Positions 19,657 through 28,118 of a DNA stretch of 64,000 nt are shown one piece after another. The translations under genes were made by a program, and so were the position numbers. The stretch's first letter is position 1. Each line of letters begins with the position of its first letter. The notes under the pieces were generated by a model that did no database searches, was not told the origin of the DNA, and saw only the letters and a program-made list of their open reading frames with translations. This DNA is from Reinekea thalattae (GTDB lineage: Bacteria > Pseudomonadota > Gammaproteobacteria > Pseudomonadales > Natronospirillaceae). The stretch lies in NCBI RefSeq assembly GCF_008041945.1, contig NZ_VKAD01000001.1, positions 1,302,001-1,366,000 on the forward strand, in the 5' to 3' direction.

Positions 19657-20322
19657 ATGACTCAGTTAAACACGGCTAAAATTGCGCTACTAACCCTTCT
19701 CTGTGCAACCTACAGCGCTGCAGATGAAACGACTCATTATCGCTTAGATGCTTGGTCAGATAACTGGTTTGCCGCCTACATTGACGGCGAACTGTTGATT
19801 GAGGATTCTGTTCCGATTACCACCGAACGTTCTTTTAACGCAGAAAGCATTGAATTTCAGGCCAGCAAGAATTTTCAGTTCGCATTCATTTTAAAAGACT
19901 TTATCGAAAACGATACCGGGTTGGAGTACATCAACACAGCGCGCCAACAGATGGGTGATGGCGGTTTTATTTTTCAACTGACCGAGTTAACCACAAACCA
20001 AGTCGTTGCTGTGTCAAACCAGCAGATGCGTTGTCAGGTTATCCATAAAGCACCTTTAGATAAGGCTTGTGAAGATTCCTCTAATCCGCAAGCAGGCGTC
20101 GGCTTGTGCCAATTTGAACGCAGCGCAGAACCAGAAAACTGGCAGCTAGCCAGCTTTGACGACAGTCACTGGCCTGCTGCAACAGAACACTCAGTGCGCG
20201 CGGTTAGCCCTAAGGGAGGCTACAATCAGATTCGCTGGCATGACAGCGCAACCTTTGTTTGGGGTTCTGATCTAGAACAGGACAATACCCTGCTGTGCCG
20301 AGTCAGTATCGCTATTGATTAA
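19657..20322 (+). CDS. Small secreted protein of unknown function
   Basis: The ATG at 19657 has AGGTGGA (19643-19649) upstream, which decides it over an in-frame GTG that overlaps that site. It gives 221 residues. A signal peptide ends near TYSA-ADE (about residue 21); the cysteine in it lacks a lipobox. The mature part is about 200 residues with four cysteines. It has a segment FDDSHWPAA of the kind seen in galactose-binding-like jelly-roll domains. I do not recognise a family with confidence. The gene is tail-to-tail with glgP, the two stop codons overlapping, and there is no terminator between them. Confidence 0.75.
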   Translation: MTQLNTAKIALLTLLCATYSAADETTHYRLDAWSDNWFAAYIDGELLIEDSVPITTERSFNAESIEFQASKNFQFAFILKDFIENDTGLEYINTARQQMGDGGFIFQLTELTTNQVVAVSNQQMRCQVIHKAPLDKACEDSSNPQAGVGLCQFERSAEPENWQLASFDDSHWPAATEHSVRAVSPKGGYNQIRWHDSATFVWGSDLEQDNTLLCRVSIAID

Positions 20323-22784
20323 CACTCGGCGGCAGGTATTGGCTTGAGCTGCCAAATGTCGTTTGCGTATTCCATTATGGATCGATCAGAATTGAATCGA
20401 GCCATACTCACTGCGTTGAGTATGGCAGCTTCTGCCCACGCTGATTTTTGTCGATAAAAGCTATCAATGCGTTGCTGCGCTTGTTGGTAAGCTGCAAAAT
20501 CAGCCAACACCATGAATGGGTCTTCATTAATCAGGTTTTTACTGATCGAGGCTAACAATCCAGGCTGCTCAGGGGTAAAAAAGTCACCCGACAGCCAATC
20601 CAATGCGGCTTTAATTTCTTCATTATTTTGGTAAATGTGCTGCGGTGCATAGCCTGAATGTTGCAAGGCTTTAACCTCATCGACCTTCATACCAAACAGC
20701 ACCAGATTTTGCTCACCCACTGCTTCGGCGATCTCTATGTTAGCGCCGTCATGAGTGCCTAAAGTAATCGCTCCATTCATTGCCAATTTCATATTGCCGG
20801 TACCAGAAGCTTCTTTACCCGCTAACGAAATTTGCTGTGAAACATCGGCCGCCGGAATCAACTTTTCCGCCAGCGAGACACGATAGTTGGGTAAAAACAC
20901 TAACTTAATTTTACCGCCAATTGAGACATCGTTATTAATTACCTTAGCTACTCGGTTAATCGCTAAAATAATATCCTTTGCCATCCGATAGCCCGGCGCC
21001 GCCTTAGCACCAAAAATAAATACTCGTGGGCAAATATCTAAGGCGGGGTTTTTCAATAAACGCCGATACAACACCAATATGTACAATAGGTTGAGGTGCT
21101 GCCGCTTATATTCATGCAGTCGTTTAATCTGTACATCAAAAATAGCCTCAGCACTGACCTCAACATCCGTCAGCTGTTTGATCACAGCAACCAAAGCCTG
21201 TTTATTACGCTGCTTAACCGCCATAAATTTCTGCTGAAAATCTTTATCTTTCGCCAGCGGTTTTAGCTGCTCAAGTTTTTCTAAGTACCTTGGCCAATCA
21301 GCATCGACATGCTGGTCAATTAGTTCTGCCAGCCGAGGGTTGCAAATTTTTAACCAGCGGCGCGGCGTTACACCATTAGTAATATTGCGAATTTTTTCTG
21401 GCCATAGCTGCACCATTTCTGGAAACAGTTCCGTTTTAATCAGTTGGGTGTGGATTTTTGCCACGCCATTAACACGCTGTGATCCGACAACCGAAAGCTG
21501 CGCCATACGCACCGACTTTTTTTCACCCTCTTGGATAATAGAGAGCTTTGCTTGCATCTGTTGATCATTAGGCCAACGCTCATCAACTTGCTGCAAAAAT
21601 CGGCGATTAATTTCAAAAATAATTTCCATATGACGCGGCAGCACTGTTTGCAACAAACTCACCGACCAAGTCTCTAATGCTTCTGGCAAGAGCGTATGGT
21701 TGGTGTAGGCAAAACTTTGTTGAGTAATTTGCCATGCCTCTTGCCAAGCAAGTTGCTTTTCATCGACCAACAATCGCATCAATTCTGCAATGGCGATAGC
21801 CGGGTGAGTATCATTCAGCTGTAAAACATTTAATGTTGCGAAGAGATGGTAGTCGTTGCCGTGTGCGGACTCGAATCGACGCAAAATATCGGCAATCGAG
21901 GCAGCGCTAAAAAAGTACTGCTGGATAAGGCGCAATTCTTTACCGGCGTCGGTTTCATCATTGGGGTACAACACCTTAGACACGGTCTCTGCCTGAACCA
22001 ACTCAGCGTAGGCATCAACATAACCACCCGCATTAAAGACATCCCAATCAAAAAAATGATCCGCGCGAGATTCCCACAAGCGCAGGATGTTAACGTTTTG
22101 GCCACCATAGCCAACAATGGGAATATCCCAAGGAATGGCCCGTAACATTCGACTAGGGTGCCAAACCTTACGGCTGCCGTTTTGATCATGAATGGTTTCC
22201 ACGTGACCATAAAGTTTCACAACTTGCTGCGATTCAGGTCGGCAAATCTCCCACGGACTACCAAACTCTCGCCACTGATCTGGCCGCTCAACTTGCCGGC
22301 CCTTTATAAACTCCTGCCGAAACAAACCGTGCTCATAGTGAATGCCATAACCAATGGCGGGTAACGCCAAGGTTGCCATAGAATCGATAAAGCAAGCCGC
22401 AAGCCGCCCTAATCCGCCGTTGCCTAACGCCATATCTGGCTCTTGCTCAAGCAAGTCAGCTAACTCTAAGCCCTGCAATGCCATTGCCTGTTCTGCAACC
22501 TGATAGAGCCCTAGGTTATGCAAATTGCTGGCGAGCAAGCGCCCCATTAAAAATTCCAGCGATAAGTAATGCACCGTCCGTGCTTGGCTTTCTATTTGTG
22601 TTTTTAAAGTCCGGCTGCGGCCTGCATAAATGTATTCATTCAGGGTGGCAGCTAGCGCCTGGCTCCACGTATGAGCGGTGGCCTTTTCTTCAAAACTGCC
22701 AAGCGTTGAACGTAAGTGAGCAACTACTTTGCGCCGGAACTCCTCTGGCTGCATAGCGGCAATAGCAAGCTGTGTTTGTGACAT
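20319..22784 (-). CDS. glgP: Glycogen/maltodextrin phosphorylase
   Basis: A PLP-dependent enzyme that releases glucose 1-phosphate from alpha-1,4-glucans. The ATG at 22784 (MSQTQLAIAAM) follows AAAGGGA; an in-frame start 33 bases upstream adds an atypical basic leader. The 821-residue length matches the family. Landmarks are SLEFLMGRLL, NDTHPAIAIAELMR, the LHEYKRQ segment, and the PLP-lysine motif EASGTGNMKLAMNG. No other glg genes flank it, so it is a stand-alone locus. The 3' end overlaps the convergent secreted-protein gene by 4 bases. Sequence alone cannot separate glycogen from maltodextrin preference. Confidence 0.95.
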   Translation of the reverse strand: MSQTQLAIAAMQPEEFRRKVVAHLRSTLGSFEEKATAHTWSQALAATLNEYIYAGRSRTLKTQIESQARTVHYLSLEFLMGRLLASNLHNLGLYQVAEQAMALQGLELADLLEQEPDMALGNGGLGRLAACFIDSMATLALPAIGYGIHYEHGLFRQEFIKGRQVERPDQWREFGSPWEICRPESQQVVKLYGHVETIHDQNGSRKVWHPSRMLRAIPWDIPIVGYGGQNVNILRLWESRADHFFDWDVFNAGGYVDAYAELVQAETVSKVLYPNDETDAGKELRLIQQYFFSAASIADILRRFESAHGNDYHLFATLNVLQLNDTHPAIAIAELMRLLVDEKQLAWQEAWQITQQSFAYTNHTLLPEALETWSVSLLQTVLPRHMEIIFEINRRFLQQVDERWPNDQQMQAKLSIIQEGEKKSVRMAQLSVVGSQRVNGVAKIHTQLIKTELFPEMVQLWPEKIRNITNGVTPRRWLKICNPRLAELIDQHVDADWPRYLEKLEQLKPLAKDKDFQQKFMAVKQRNKQALVAVIKQLTDVEVSAEAIFDVQIKRLHEYKRQHLNLLYILVLYRRLLKNPALDICPRVFIFGAKAAPGYRMAKDIILAINRVAKVINNDVSIGGKIKLVFLPNYRVSLAEKLIPAADVSQQISLAGKEASGTGNMKLAMNGAITLGTHDGANIEIAEAVGEQNLVLFGMKVDEVKALQHSGYAPQHIYQNNEEIKAALDWLSGDFFTPEQPGLLASISKNLINEDPFMVLADFAAYQQAQQRIDSFYRQKSAWAEAAILNAVSMARFNSDRSIMEYANDIWQLKPIPAAEC

Positions 22785-23067
22785 TCTTATCGATCCCTTT
22801 CTTATTATTGCGATCACGGCCTTATAGTGCGGTAACGCTCTGTCGAATCTATCGTTTATTTATTGCAGTGTTGTTCTAGAGGCCCTACTTAAAAGCTCAA
22901 CCTCGCAAAAACAGCTAGCTGGCTAATAAGCTAGGTAAGATTTACATTTACCTTAAAAAGCCCTGCGATACGATAGCTTTTTACGAGGATTAGGTAAAAA
23001 ACCTTGCTAGAAAATTCATTTATCACTAGTTTTTGCTGCACCTTAATTGCTGTTAAAACTGATATTT

Positions 23068-24024
23068 ATGGCTATTCAATCTACCATCAATGCTTTAAAA
23101 ACCAACTTACAGGCTCGCATTATCGGGCAATCTGAGCTCGTCGAATCGCTGATTATTAGCCTATTGGCAGACGGCCATTTACTCGTAGAGGGCGCGCCAG
23201 GTCTGGCTAAAACCACCGCCATCAAAGCACTTTCGGACGGCCTACACTGCGCCTTTAAACGAATCCAATTTACACCCGACCTTATGCCTGCCGATGTTAC
23301 CGGCTCAGATATCTACCGAGCTGAAGAGCATCGATTTGAATTCCAAGCTGGGCCTATTTTTGCCAATCTAGTGCTAGCCGATGAAATTAACCGTGCTCCA
23401 GCTAAAGTACAGTCGGCCCTGTTAGAAGCAATGAGTGAACGCCAAGTCTCCGCTGGCGGCTCAACCTACCCATTGCCTAACCCATTTTTGGTGATGGCAA
23501 CGCAAAACCCAGTTGAACAGGAGGGTACCTATCCGCTACCTGAAGCCCAGCTGGATCGATTTTTAATAAAGGTGTCGTTAAATTACCCCAGCGCCGAAGA
23601 TGAAAAGAAAATCCTTCAGCTTTCGCGCCAACTGGAATACAGCGGGGAACCGGCAACCACACCGATATCACTGGACAGCATTCTCGACGCTCGCAAAGAG
23701 ATCCAAACGGTCTTTGTCAGCGCTGCAGTCGAAAACTATATCGTGCGACTGATCGACGCCACTCGCCGGCAAGAAAAATACCATGAGCCGTTAGCCAATT
23801 TAATTCGCTATGGTGCGTCACCACGCGCAACCATTGGTTTGGATTTATGTGCTCGTACCGTGGCTTGGTTAGATGGCAAAGATTACGTCACACCGGCACA
23901 TGTGCAAGCCGTTGCGCATCGAGTACTGGCCCATCGACTGGTATTGAGCCTTGCCGCGCAAGCCAAAGGCTTCAGCGGTGAAGATCTGGTCAACGAAGTC
24001 ATCTCTGCTGTCGCCGTCGGATAA
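23068..24024 (+). CDS. MoxR-family AAA+ ATPase
   Basis: A 318-residue ATPase starting at the ATG at 23068 (MAIQSTINALK); a TTG seven codons earlier is an unsupported alternative. It has Walker A GAPGLAKTT, Walker B VLADEINRAP, sensor 1 MATQNP and the MoxR lid region AHRVLAHRLV. MoxR proteins act as chaperone-like partners of VWA-domain proteins. It is the first gene of a six-gene operon in the usual order MoxR-DUF58-DUF4381-VWA-VWA/TPR-BatD. DUF58 follows after 5 bases. Confidence 0.95.
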   Translation: MAIQSTINALKTNLQARIIGQSELVESLIISLLADGHLLVEGAPGLAKTTAIKALSDGLHCAFKRIQFTPDLMPADVTGSDIYRAEEHRFEFQAGPIFANLVLADEINRAPAKVQSALLEAMSERQVSAGGSTYPLPNPFLVMATQNPVEQEGTYPLPEAQLDRFLIKVSLNYPSAEDEKKILQLSRQLEYSGEPATTPISLDSILDARKEIQTVFVSAAVENYIVRLIDATRRQEKYHEPLANLIRYGASPRATIGLDLCARTVAWLDGKDYVTPAHVQAVAHRVLAHRLVLSLAAQAKGFSGEDLVNEVISAVAVG

Positions 24025-24029
24025 CTACC

Positions 24030-24935
24030 ATGCAACAAAGCCTTAGCATTCGTGGCACCGATGTCGCTGTTGAAGACTTACTAGCGCTACAGCTGATGGC
24101 CAATGATCTATCAGCGATTCGCAGTGCACGTACCGTTAGCCAACGCCAAGGAGAATTACACTCTGCCTTTAAAGGTCAGGGGCGAGAATTTGCCGAGATG
24201 AAACATTACGTCACCGGTGACGACAGCCGACAAATCGATTGGCGACAAACCGCAAAAAAGCAAACACCTTTTGTCCGCGTGATGGAAGAAGACCGTCATG
24301 CCCAGCAAGCCGTCTGGCTAGATCTCTCTGCCAGCAGCTACTTTGGTACCCAGCATTGTTTTAAATCAGTTATGGCCTGCTACTGGGCGGCGTTTTTAGT
24401 GTGGCGCTTTTTACACCTAAACTACCCTGTAAGGCTGTTCATTCGTGTCGGTGATCAATGGCAACAGGAAGCCAGCTTAAGCCAACGCAGCGACGGTGCA
24501 CGGGCTTGCCAACTGATCGCCACGGCACATCGCTATTTGGCGGATCACTTTTTAACACTCAACCCGCCCAGCAACAGCAATATTTTGCACTGGAACGACC
24601 GACCCAACCTTTGGTTTATTTCAGATTTTTTGCAAATTAATCAGGCAGAAATTAATCACAGCGCGCCAGCTAGCCTGTTTAGCCAATGCACTTTTTTACA
24701 AGCGGCAGACCCTTTTGACTGGCAGCTGCCAGAAGCCGGCCTGCTGCCTATTGAAGCCAACAAGCAGCAACGCTTTATTAACAGCAGCAACCGCGACATT
24801 CAAAAAAACTATCGCCAACAGGCCGAGCAACGACAACAGCGTTTAGAGTCAACAGCGGCACAGCGCGGTGGCCTATTACACACTCATTTCACACAAAGCT
24901 TTGAGTGGCAGGAGGTGTTATCTTGGCCTCTGTAA
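24030..24935 (+). CDS. DUF58 domain protein of the Bat operon
   Basis: A 301-residue protein with the DUF58 signature QGREFAEMKHYVTGDDSRQIDWRQ (split here as GREFAEMKHY and GDDSRQIDWR), followed by a VWA-like segment VWLDLSASSYFG. DUF58 proteins are constant partners of MoxR ATPases; their biochemical role is not settled. There is no membrane segment apart from a moderately hydrophobic stretch near residue 120. Its 3' end contains the ribosome-binding site of the next gene, which overlaps it by 13 bases. Confidence 0.9.
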   Translation: MQQSLSIRGTDVAVEDLLALQLMANDLSAIRSARTVSQRQGELHSAFKGQGREFAEMKHYVTGDDSRQIDWRQTAKKQTPFVRVMEEDRHAQQAVWLDLSASSYFGTQHCFKSVMACYWAAFLVWRFLHLNYPVRLFIRVGDQWQQEASLSQRSDGARACQLIATAHRYLADHFLTLNPPSNSNILHWNDRPNLWFISDFLQINQAEINHSAPASLFSQCTFLQAADPFDWQLPEAGLLPIEANKQQRFINSSNRDIQKNYRQQAEQRQQRLESTAAQRGGLLHTHFTQSFEWQEVLSWPL

Positions 24936-25399
24936 CGCCCTATTTAGCTAGCCAAATGAGTTCCGCCTCGATACAGCCATTACTAGCGCAGTTGCAACCT
25001 AACATAGCTCCTACAGCGCCAAGTATTTGGCCATTAGCGATTGGCTATTGGTTGGTTCTGCTTGGCTTTTGTGCGCTGAGTTTTTTTATTGGTTATCTGT
25101 ATTACAGAGGCAGGCATGCTCGGTATTGGAAAAAACAAATCAAGCTCGCTCAGCAGTCTGCTAACCCGCTAACTCGTAGCCATGAATTATTGCGCAGCTT
25201 TTTAATCATGCATTTAAACGCCGACAAGAGCATGAACGAGCAACAGCTCGCCCAACGCATTGAGCAGACATTAGGCTACGCGCCTGAATGGCTGAACGCC
25301 CATTACCGTGCCGATGGTGAATCAAATAGTGACATTAAAGTTAACTGGCAAGAGATAGACAAACTCATTAACCGTTGGCAACGCGAGGCTGGCGTATGA
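24923..25399 (+). CDS. DUF4381 single-pass membrane protein of the Bat operon
   Basis: The start chosen is TTG at 24923 because a perfect AGGAGG (24910-24915) lies seven bases upstream. The alternative GTG at 24905 would precede that site. This gives 158 residues. A membrane helix (WPLAIGYWLVLLGFCALSFF region) is followed by a basic stop-transfer YYRGRHARYWKK and a cytoplasmic C-terminal domain, as in DUF4381 proteins encoded between DUF58 and VWA genes. It overlaps the previous gene by 13 bases and the next by 4 (ATGA). Confidence 0.85.
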   Translation: MASVTPYLASQMSSASIQPLLAQLQPNIAPTAPSIWPLAIGYWLVLLGFCALSFFIGYLYYRGRHARYWKKQIKLAQQSANPLTRSHELLRSFLIMHLNADKSMNEQQLAQRIEQTLGYAPEWLNAHYRADGESNSDIKVNWQEIDKLINRWQREAGV

Positions 25400-26352
25400 G
25401 TTTTGCTTGGCCTTGGTTAGTGTTTATTTTGCCACTACTTTGGTTAGTGGTGCCGTCAAAGCAGACGCTGTCTAGCGGCTCGATTCGCCACCCCTATTTA
25501 TCAACATTAACAACCTTGCAACGTAAAAATCGGCGTGTGCAGCGGCGCTCGCCTCTTATTGTATTGAGCTGGTTATGCCTAGTGCTGGCGCTCATGCGAC
25601 CTCAATGGATTGGCGAGCCTATCGACAATGCGTTAACTGGCCGCAGTATTTTTTTATCGGTCGATTTATCTGAAAGTATGCTCACCGAAGACATGCAATG
25701 GAATGGTCAGCGCACCTACCGTTACCGAGCCGTGCAAGAGGTGGTCGGTGAATTTGTACAACATCGCCAAGGTGATTTTTTAGGTTTAGTTGTGTTTGGT
25801 AGCTTTGCCGCTGTGCAATCACCACTGACTGCCGACACCCAAGCAGTTCATCGATTGTTGTTCGACCTGATTCCCGGCATGGCTGGAAAATCCACTGCCA
25901 TTGGCGATGGCTTGGCGCAATCGGTAAAACAACTGCGCGATTCTAAATCGAACGATAAAATTATTATTTTATTATCTGACGGTGAGAATAACGCCGGTTC
26001 AGTCGAACCTGAAGACGCCATCATTGCGGCACAAAAAAGTGGCATTCGCGTTTACACCATTGGCTTTGGTGGTGACGTCAGTAACCGTTCTCTGTTTAGC
26101 CTAATGAACAGCAGTGGCGTGGATGAAGCAACACTCACCGACATTGCTGTCAAAACCGGCGGTCAGTATTTTAGAACGCGATCGGCCAGCCAATTACAGC
26201 AGGTTTTTGAAAAGATTAATCAACTCGAAACCAGCGAAAAAGAATTCGACAACTTACGCCTTGTTAGAGAACTTTATTGGCTGCCGTTGAGCTTGTGTTT
26301 AATTTTTCTTGCCACGCCGTTAGTCGTTCGTCATGTCAGGGAGAAGCGCTGA
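25396..26352 (+). CDS. batA: BatA-like VWA-domain membrane protein
   Basis: A 318-residue protein starting at the ATG at 25396, which overlaps the preceding stop as ATGA, with GAGG upstream. Two N-terminal hydrophobic segments are followed by a VWA domain with an intact MIDAS motif DLSES and the downstream LLSDGENNAG, and a C-terminal helix (YWLPLSLCLIFLATPLVV). The MIDAS metal site implies metal-dependent binding. BatA-type proteins are thought to form an inner-membrane complex with BatB, BatC and BatD that is linked to stress tolerance and envelope assembly. The next gene starts inside its stop codon (TGATG). Confidence 0.9.
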   Translation: MSFAWPWLVFILPLLWLVVPSKQTLSSGSIRHPYLSTLTTLQRKNRRVQRRSPLIVLSWLCLVLALMRPQWIGEPIDNALTGRSIFLSVDLSESMLTEDMQWNGQRTYRYRAVQEVVGEFVQHRQGDFLGLVVFGSFAAVQSPLTADTQAVHRLLFDLIPGMAGKSTAIGDGLAQSVKQLRDSKSNDKIIILLSDGENNAGSVEPEDAIIAAQKSGIRVYTIGFGGDVSNRSLFSLMNSSGVDEATLTDIAVKTGGQYFRTRSASQLQQVFEKINQLETSEKEFDNLRLVRELYWLPLSLCLIFLATPLVVRHVREKR

Positions 26353-28118
26353 TGAGTCTATTGCGACCGATGTTTTTAATGCTATTACTGATCTGGTGGC
26401 CACTCTGTTTCATGTTATTTAAAGAGCAGGTGTTAAAGAGCCGCTGGCTTAATGTGATGCCCGCACAGCTGTTAAAAGCTTTAACCGAGGCTTCACCAAA
26501 GTCGACCAGCAACCGCTACACCCTTTTACTGTTAGGCACTCTGATCATCCTAGCCTTGAGTGGCCCATCGATTAAACAAACAGATATCGAGTCAGTCAGT
26601 CAGGGGGATCTCTATGTGGTGTTAGACAACAGTCTTTCGATGGCAGCAACCGATACCAAACCGAATCGCTACAGCCGTGCAAAATGGATGATCGAAGATT
26701 GGGCAAAATCAGGAATTTTTGATCGCACCAGTGTCACTCTTTACGCTGCATCGGCCCACCTATTAACGCCACTCACACACGACAGTGAAACGCTCAAAAC
26801 GCAGCTGACGCCATTAACGCCTTACTTGATGCCAAAGCAAGGCAGTGCACCAGAACAAGCATTCGAGCTACTTAAGCAACAGCTGGCGCATCAGAATAGC
26901 AGTGCAGCCCATATTTTATGGATCACCGATGAAATCCGATCGTCTCAAATCGATCTGATCGCTAAACAGCTGCCTTCTGTCGCCAGTAAAACATTGGTCG
27001 CGGTTGGCGATGAACAGTCGGTTCCTATTCCAATGGAAGGCGGTCAGGGTTATGTCACCTATGGCGGCTCGATGGTTCAGGTATCCACCAACCACCAAGC
27101 CATTGCACAGGCCGGTAAAAAACTAGGTTTCGAAACGGTTGCGTTAGGTTCATTGCCAAACCATTCAATCTTAAACTCGATTGCACGAGCAAATCAGCCG
27201 TTAGCATTGCGTGTCGATGTAGGTTATTGGCTGATGCTGCCTATCTTGCTGTTATTTTTATGGCAATTGCGCCATAACGCTAAGTTACTGCAATTTATCT
27301 TGTTACCCTGCTTATTGAGCAGTCTGTTAGTTGAGCCTGCTTCGGCGAACCTATTTCAAAATTCAAACCAGCAGGCGTACCAAGCGTTAAACAATAACGC
27401 AGCTGAGCAAGCCATTAAAAAAGCCCGCGACCCTGAAATTTTGGCGCAAGCCTTATTCGATCAACAACAATACCAAGCCGCCGCCGATCAATTTTTGCAG
27501 TTAAAGACTGCCGACGGCTATTACAACGCGGGCAATGCGTTGGCACACCTAGGTGATTTACAGGCCGCAATTTCAGCTTACGATCAGGCTTTAGCGATCA
27601 CAGATCACGCCCAAGCAAAGGCTAATAAAAAGCTCATCGAAGACTATTTAAAACAGCAGGAATCTGATCAGTCGCAGTCGAATGAAAATAACTCAGGCGA
27701 GAGTCAGCCATCGTCTAATGGCGAGTCTTCGTCCAGTAGTGAACAGAATTCACAGCAAAGTGATTCGTCTTCAGCCGATAACCAAGACAACAGCGGAAAT
27801 AATAATCAAGCTTCGTCGTCTGAGCCGGGCGATACAGATGAGCAAAGCAACGCTTCCAACAACGAACAGTCTGGTGATAGCGAAAACCAAAACGAGTCCA
27901 GCAGCGATGATAATAACGCCTCAAACTCCAGTCAGGCTGAAAGCACTGAACAAGCACAAAACAATGAAGCTACACTGAGTGCCGAAGAACTGCAAAACCG
28001 GCAGCAAGTCGATGTTATTTTAAATCAACTGCCTGCGGAACAGGATTCTCTGTTACGTTATAAATTCCAATACCAGTACCAACAAAACCCGAATGAGTCC
28101 GAGGGTAACCCATGGTAA
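26352..28118 (+). CDS. batB: BatB-BatC fusion: VWA plus TPR membrane protein with low-complexity tail
   Basis: The ATG at 26352 shares a base with the previous stop and gives 588 residues. N-terminal membrane segments are followed by a VWA domain with MIDAS DNSLS and ITDEIRSS, and two hydrophobic segments (around 290-335). TPR repeats follow (YYNAGNALAHLGDLQAAISAYDQA region, written here as YYNAGNALAHLGD), then about 100 residues made almost only of S, N, Q, E and D, then a short conserved end LPAEQDSLLRYKFQYQ. The VWA half corresponds to BatB and the TPR half to BatC. The tail is probably disordered. batD starts 7 bases before its end. Confidence 0.9.
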   Translation: MSLLRPMFLMLLLIWWPLCFMLFKEQVLKSRWLNVMPAQLLKALTEASPKSTSNRYTLLLLGTLIILALSGPSIKQTDIESVSQGDLYVVLDNSLSMAATDTKPNRYSRAKWMIEDWAKSGIFDRTSVTLYAASAHLLTPLTHDSETLKTQLTPLTPYLMPKQGSAPEQAFELLKQQLAHQNSSAAHILWITDEIRSSQIDLIAKQLPSVASKTLVAVGDEQSVPIPMEGGQGYVTYGGSMVQVSTNHQAIAQAGKKLGFETVALGSLPNHSILNSIARANQPLALRVDVGYWLMLPILLLFLWQLRHNAKLLQFILLPCLLSSLLVEPASANLFQNSNQQAYQALNNNAAEQAIKKARDPEILAQALFDQQQYQAAADQFLQLKTADGYYNAGNALAHLGDLQAAISAYDQALAITDHAQAKANKKLIEDYLKQQESDQSQSNENNSGESQPSSNGESSSSSEQNSQQSDSSSADNQDNSGNNNQASSSEPGDTDEQSNASNNEQSGDSENQNESSSDDNNASNSSQAESTEQAQNNEATLSAEELQNRQQVDVILNQLPAEQDSLLRYKFQYQYQQNPNESEGNPW

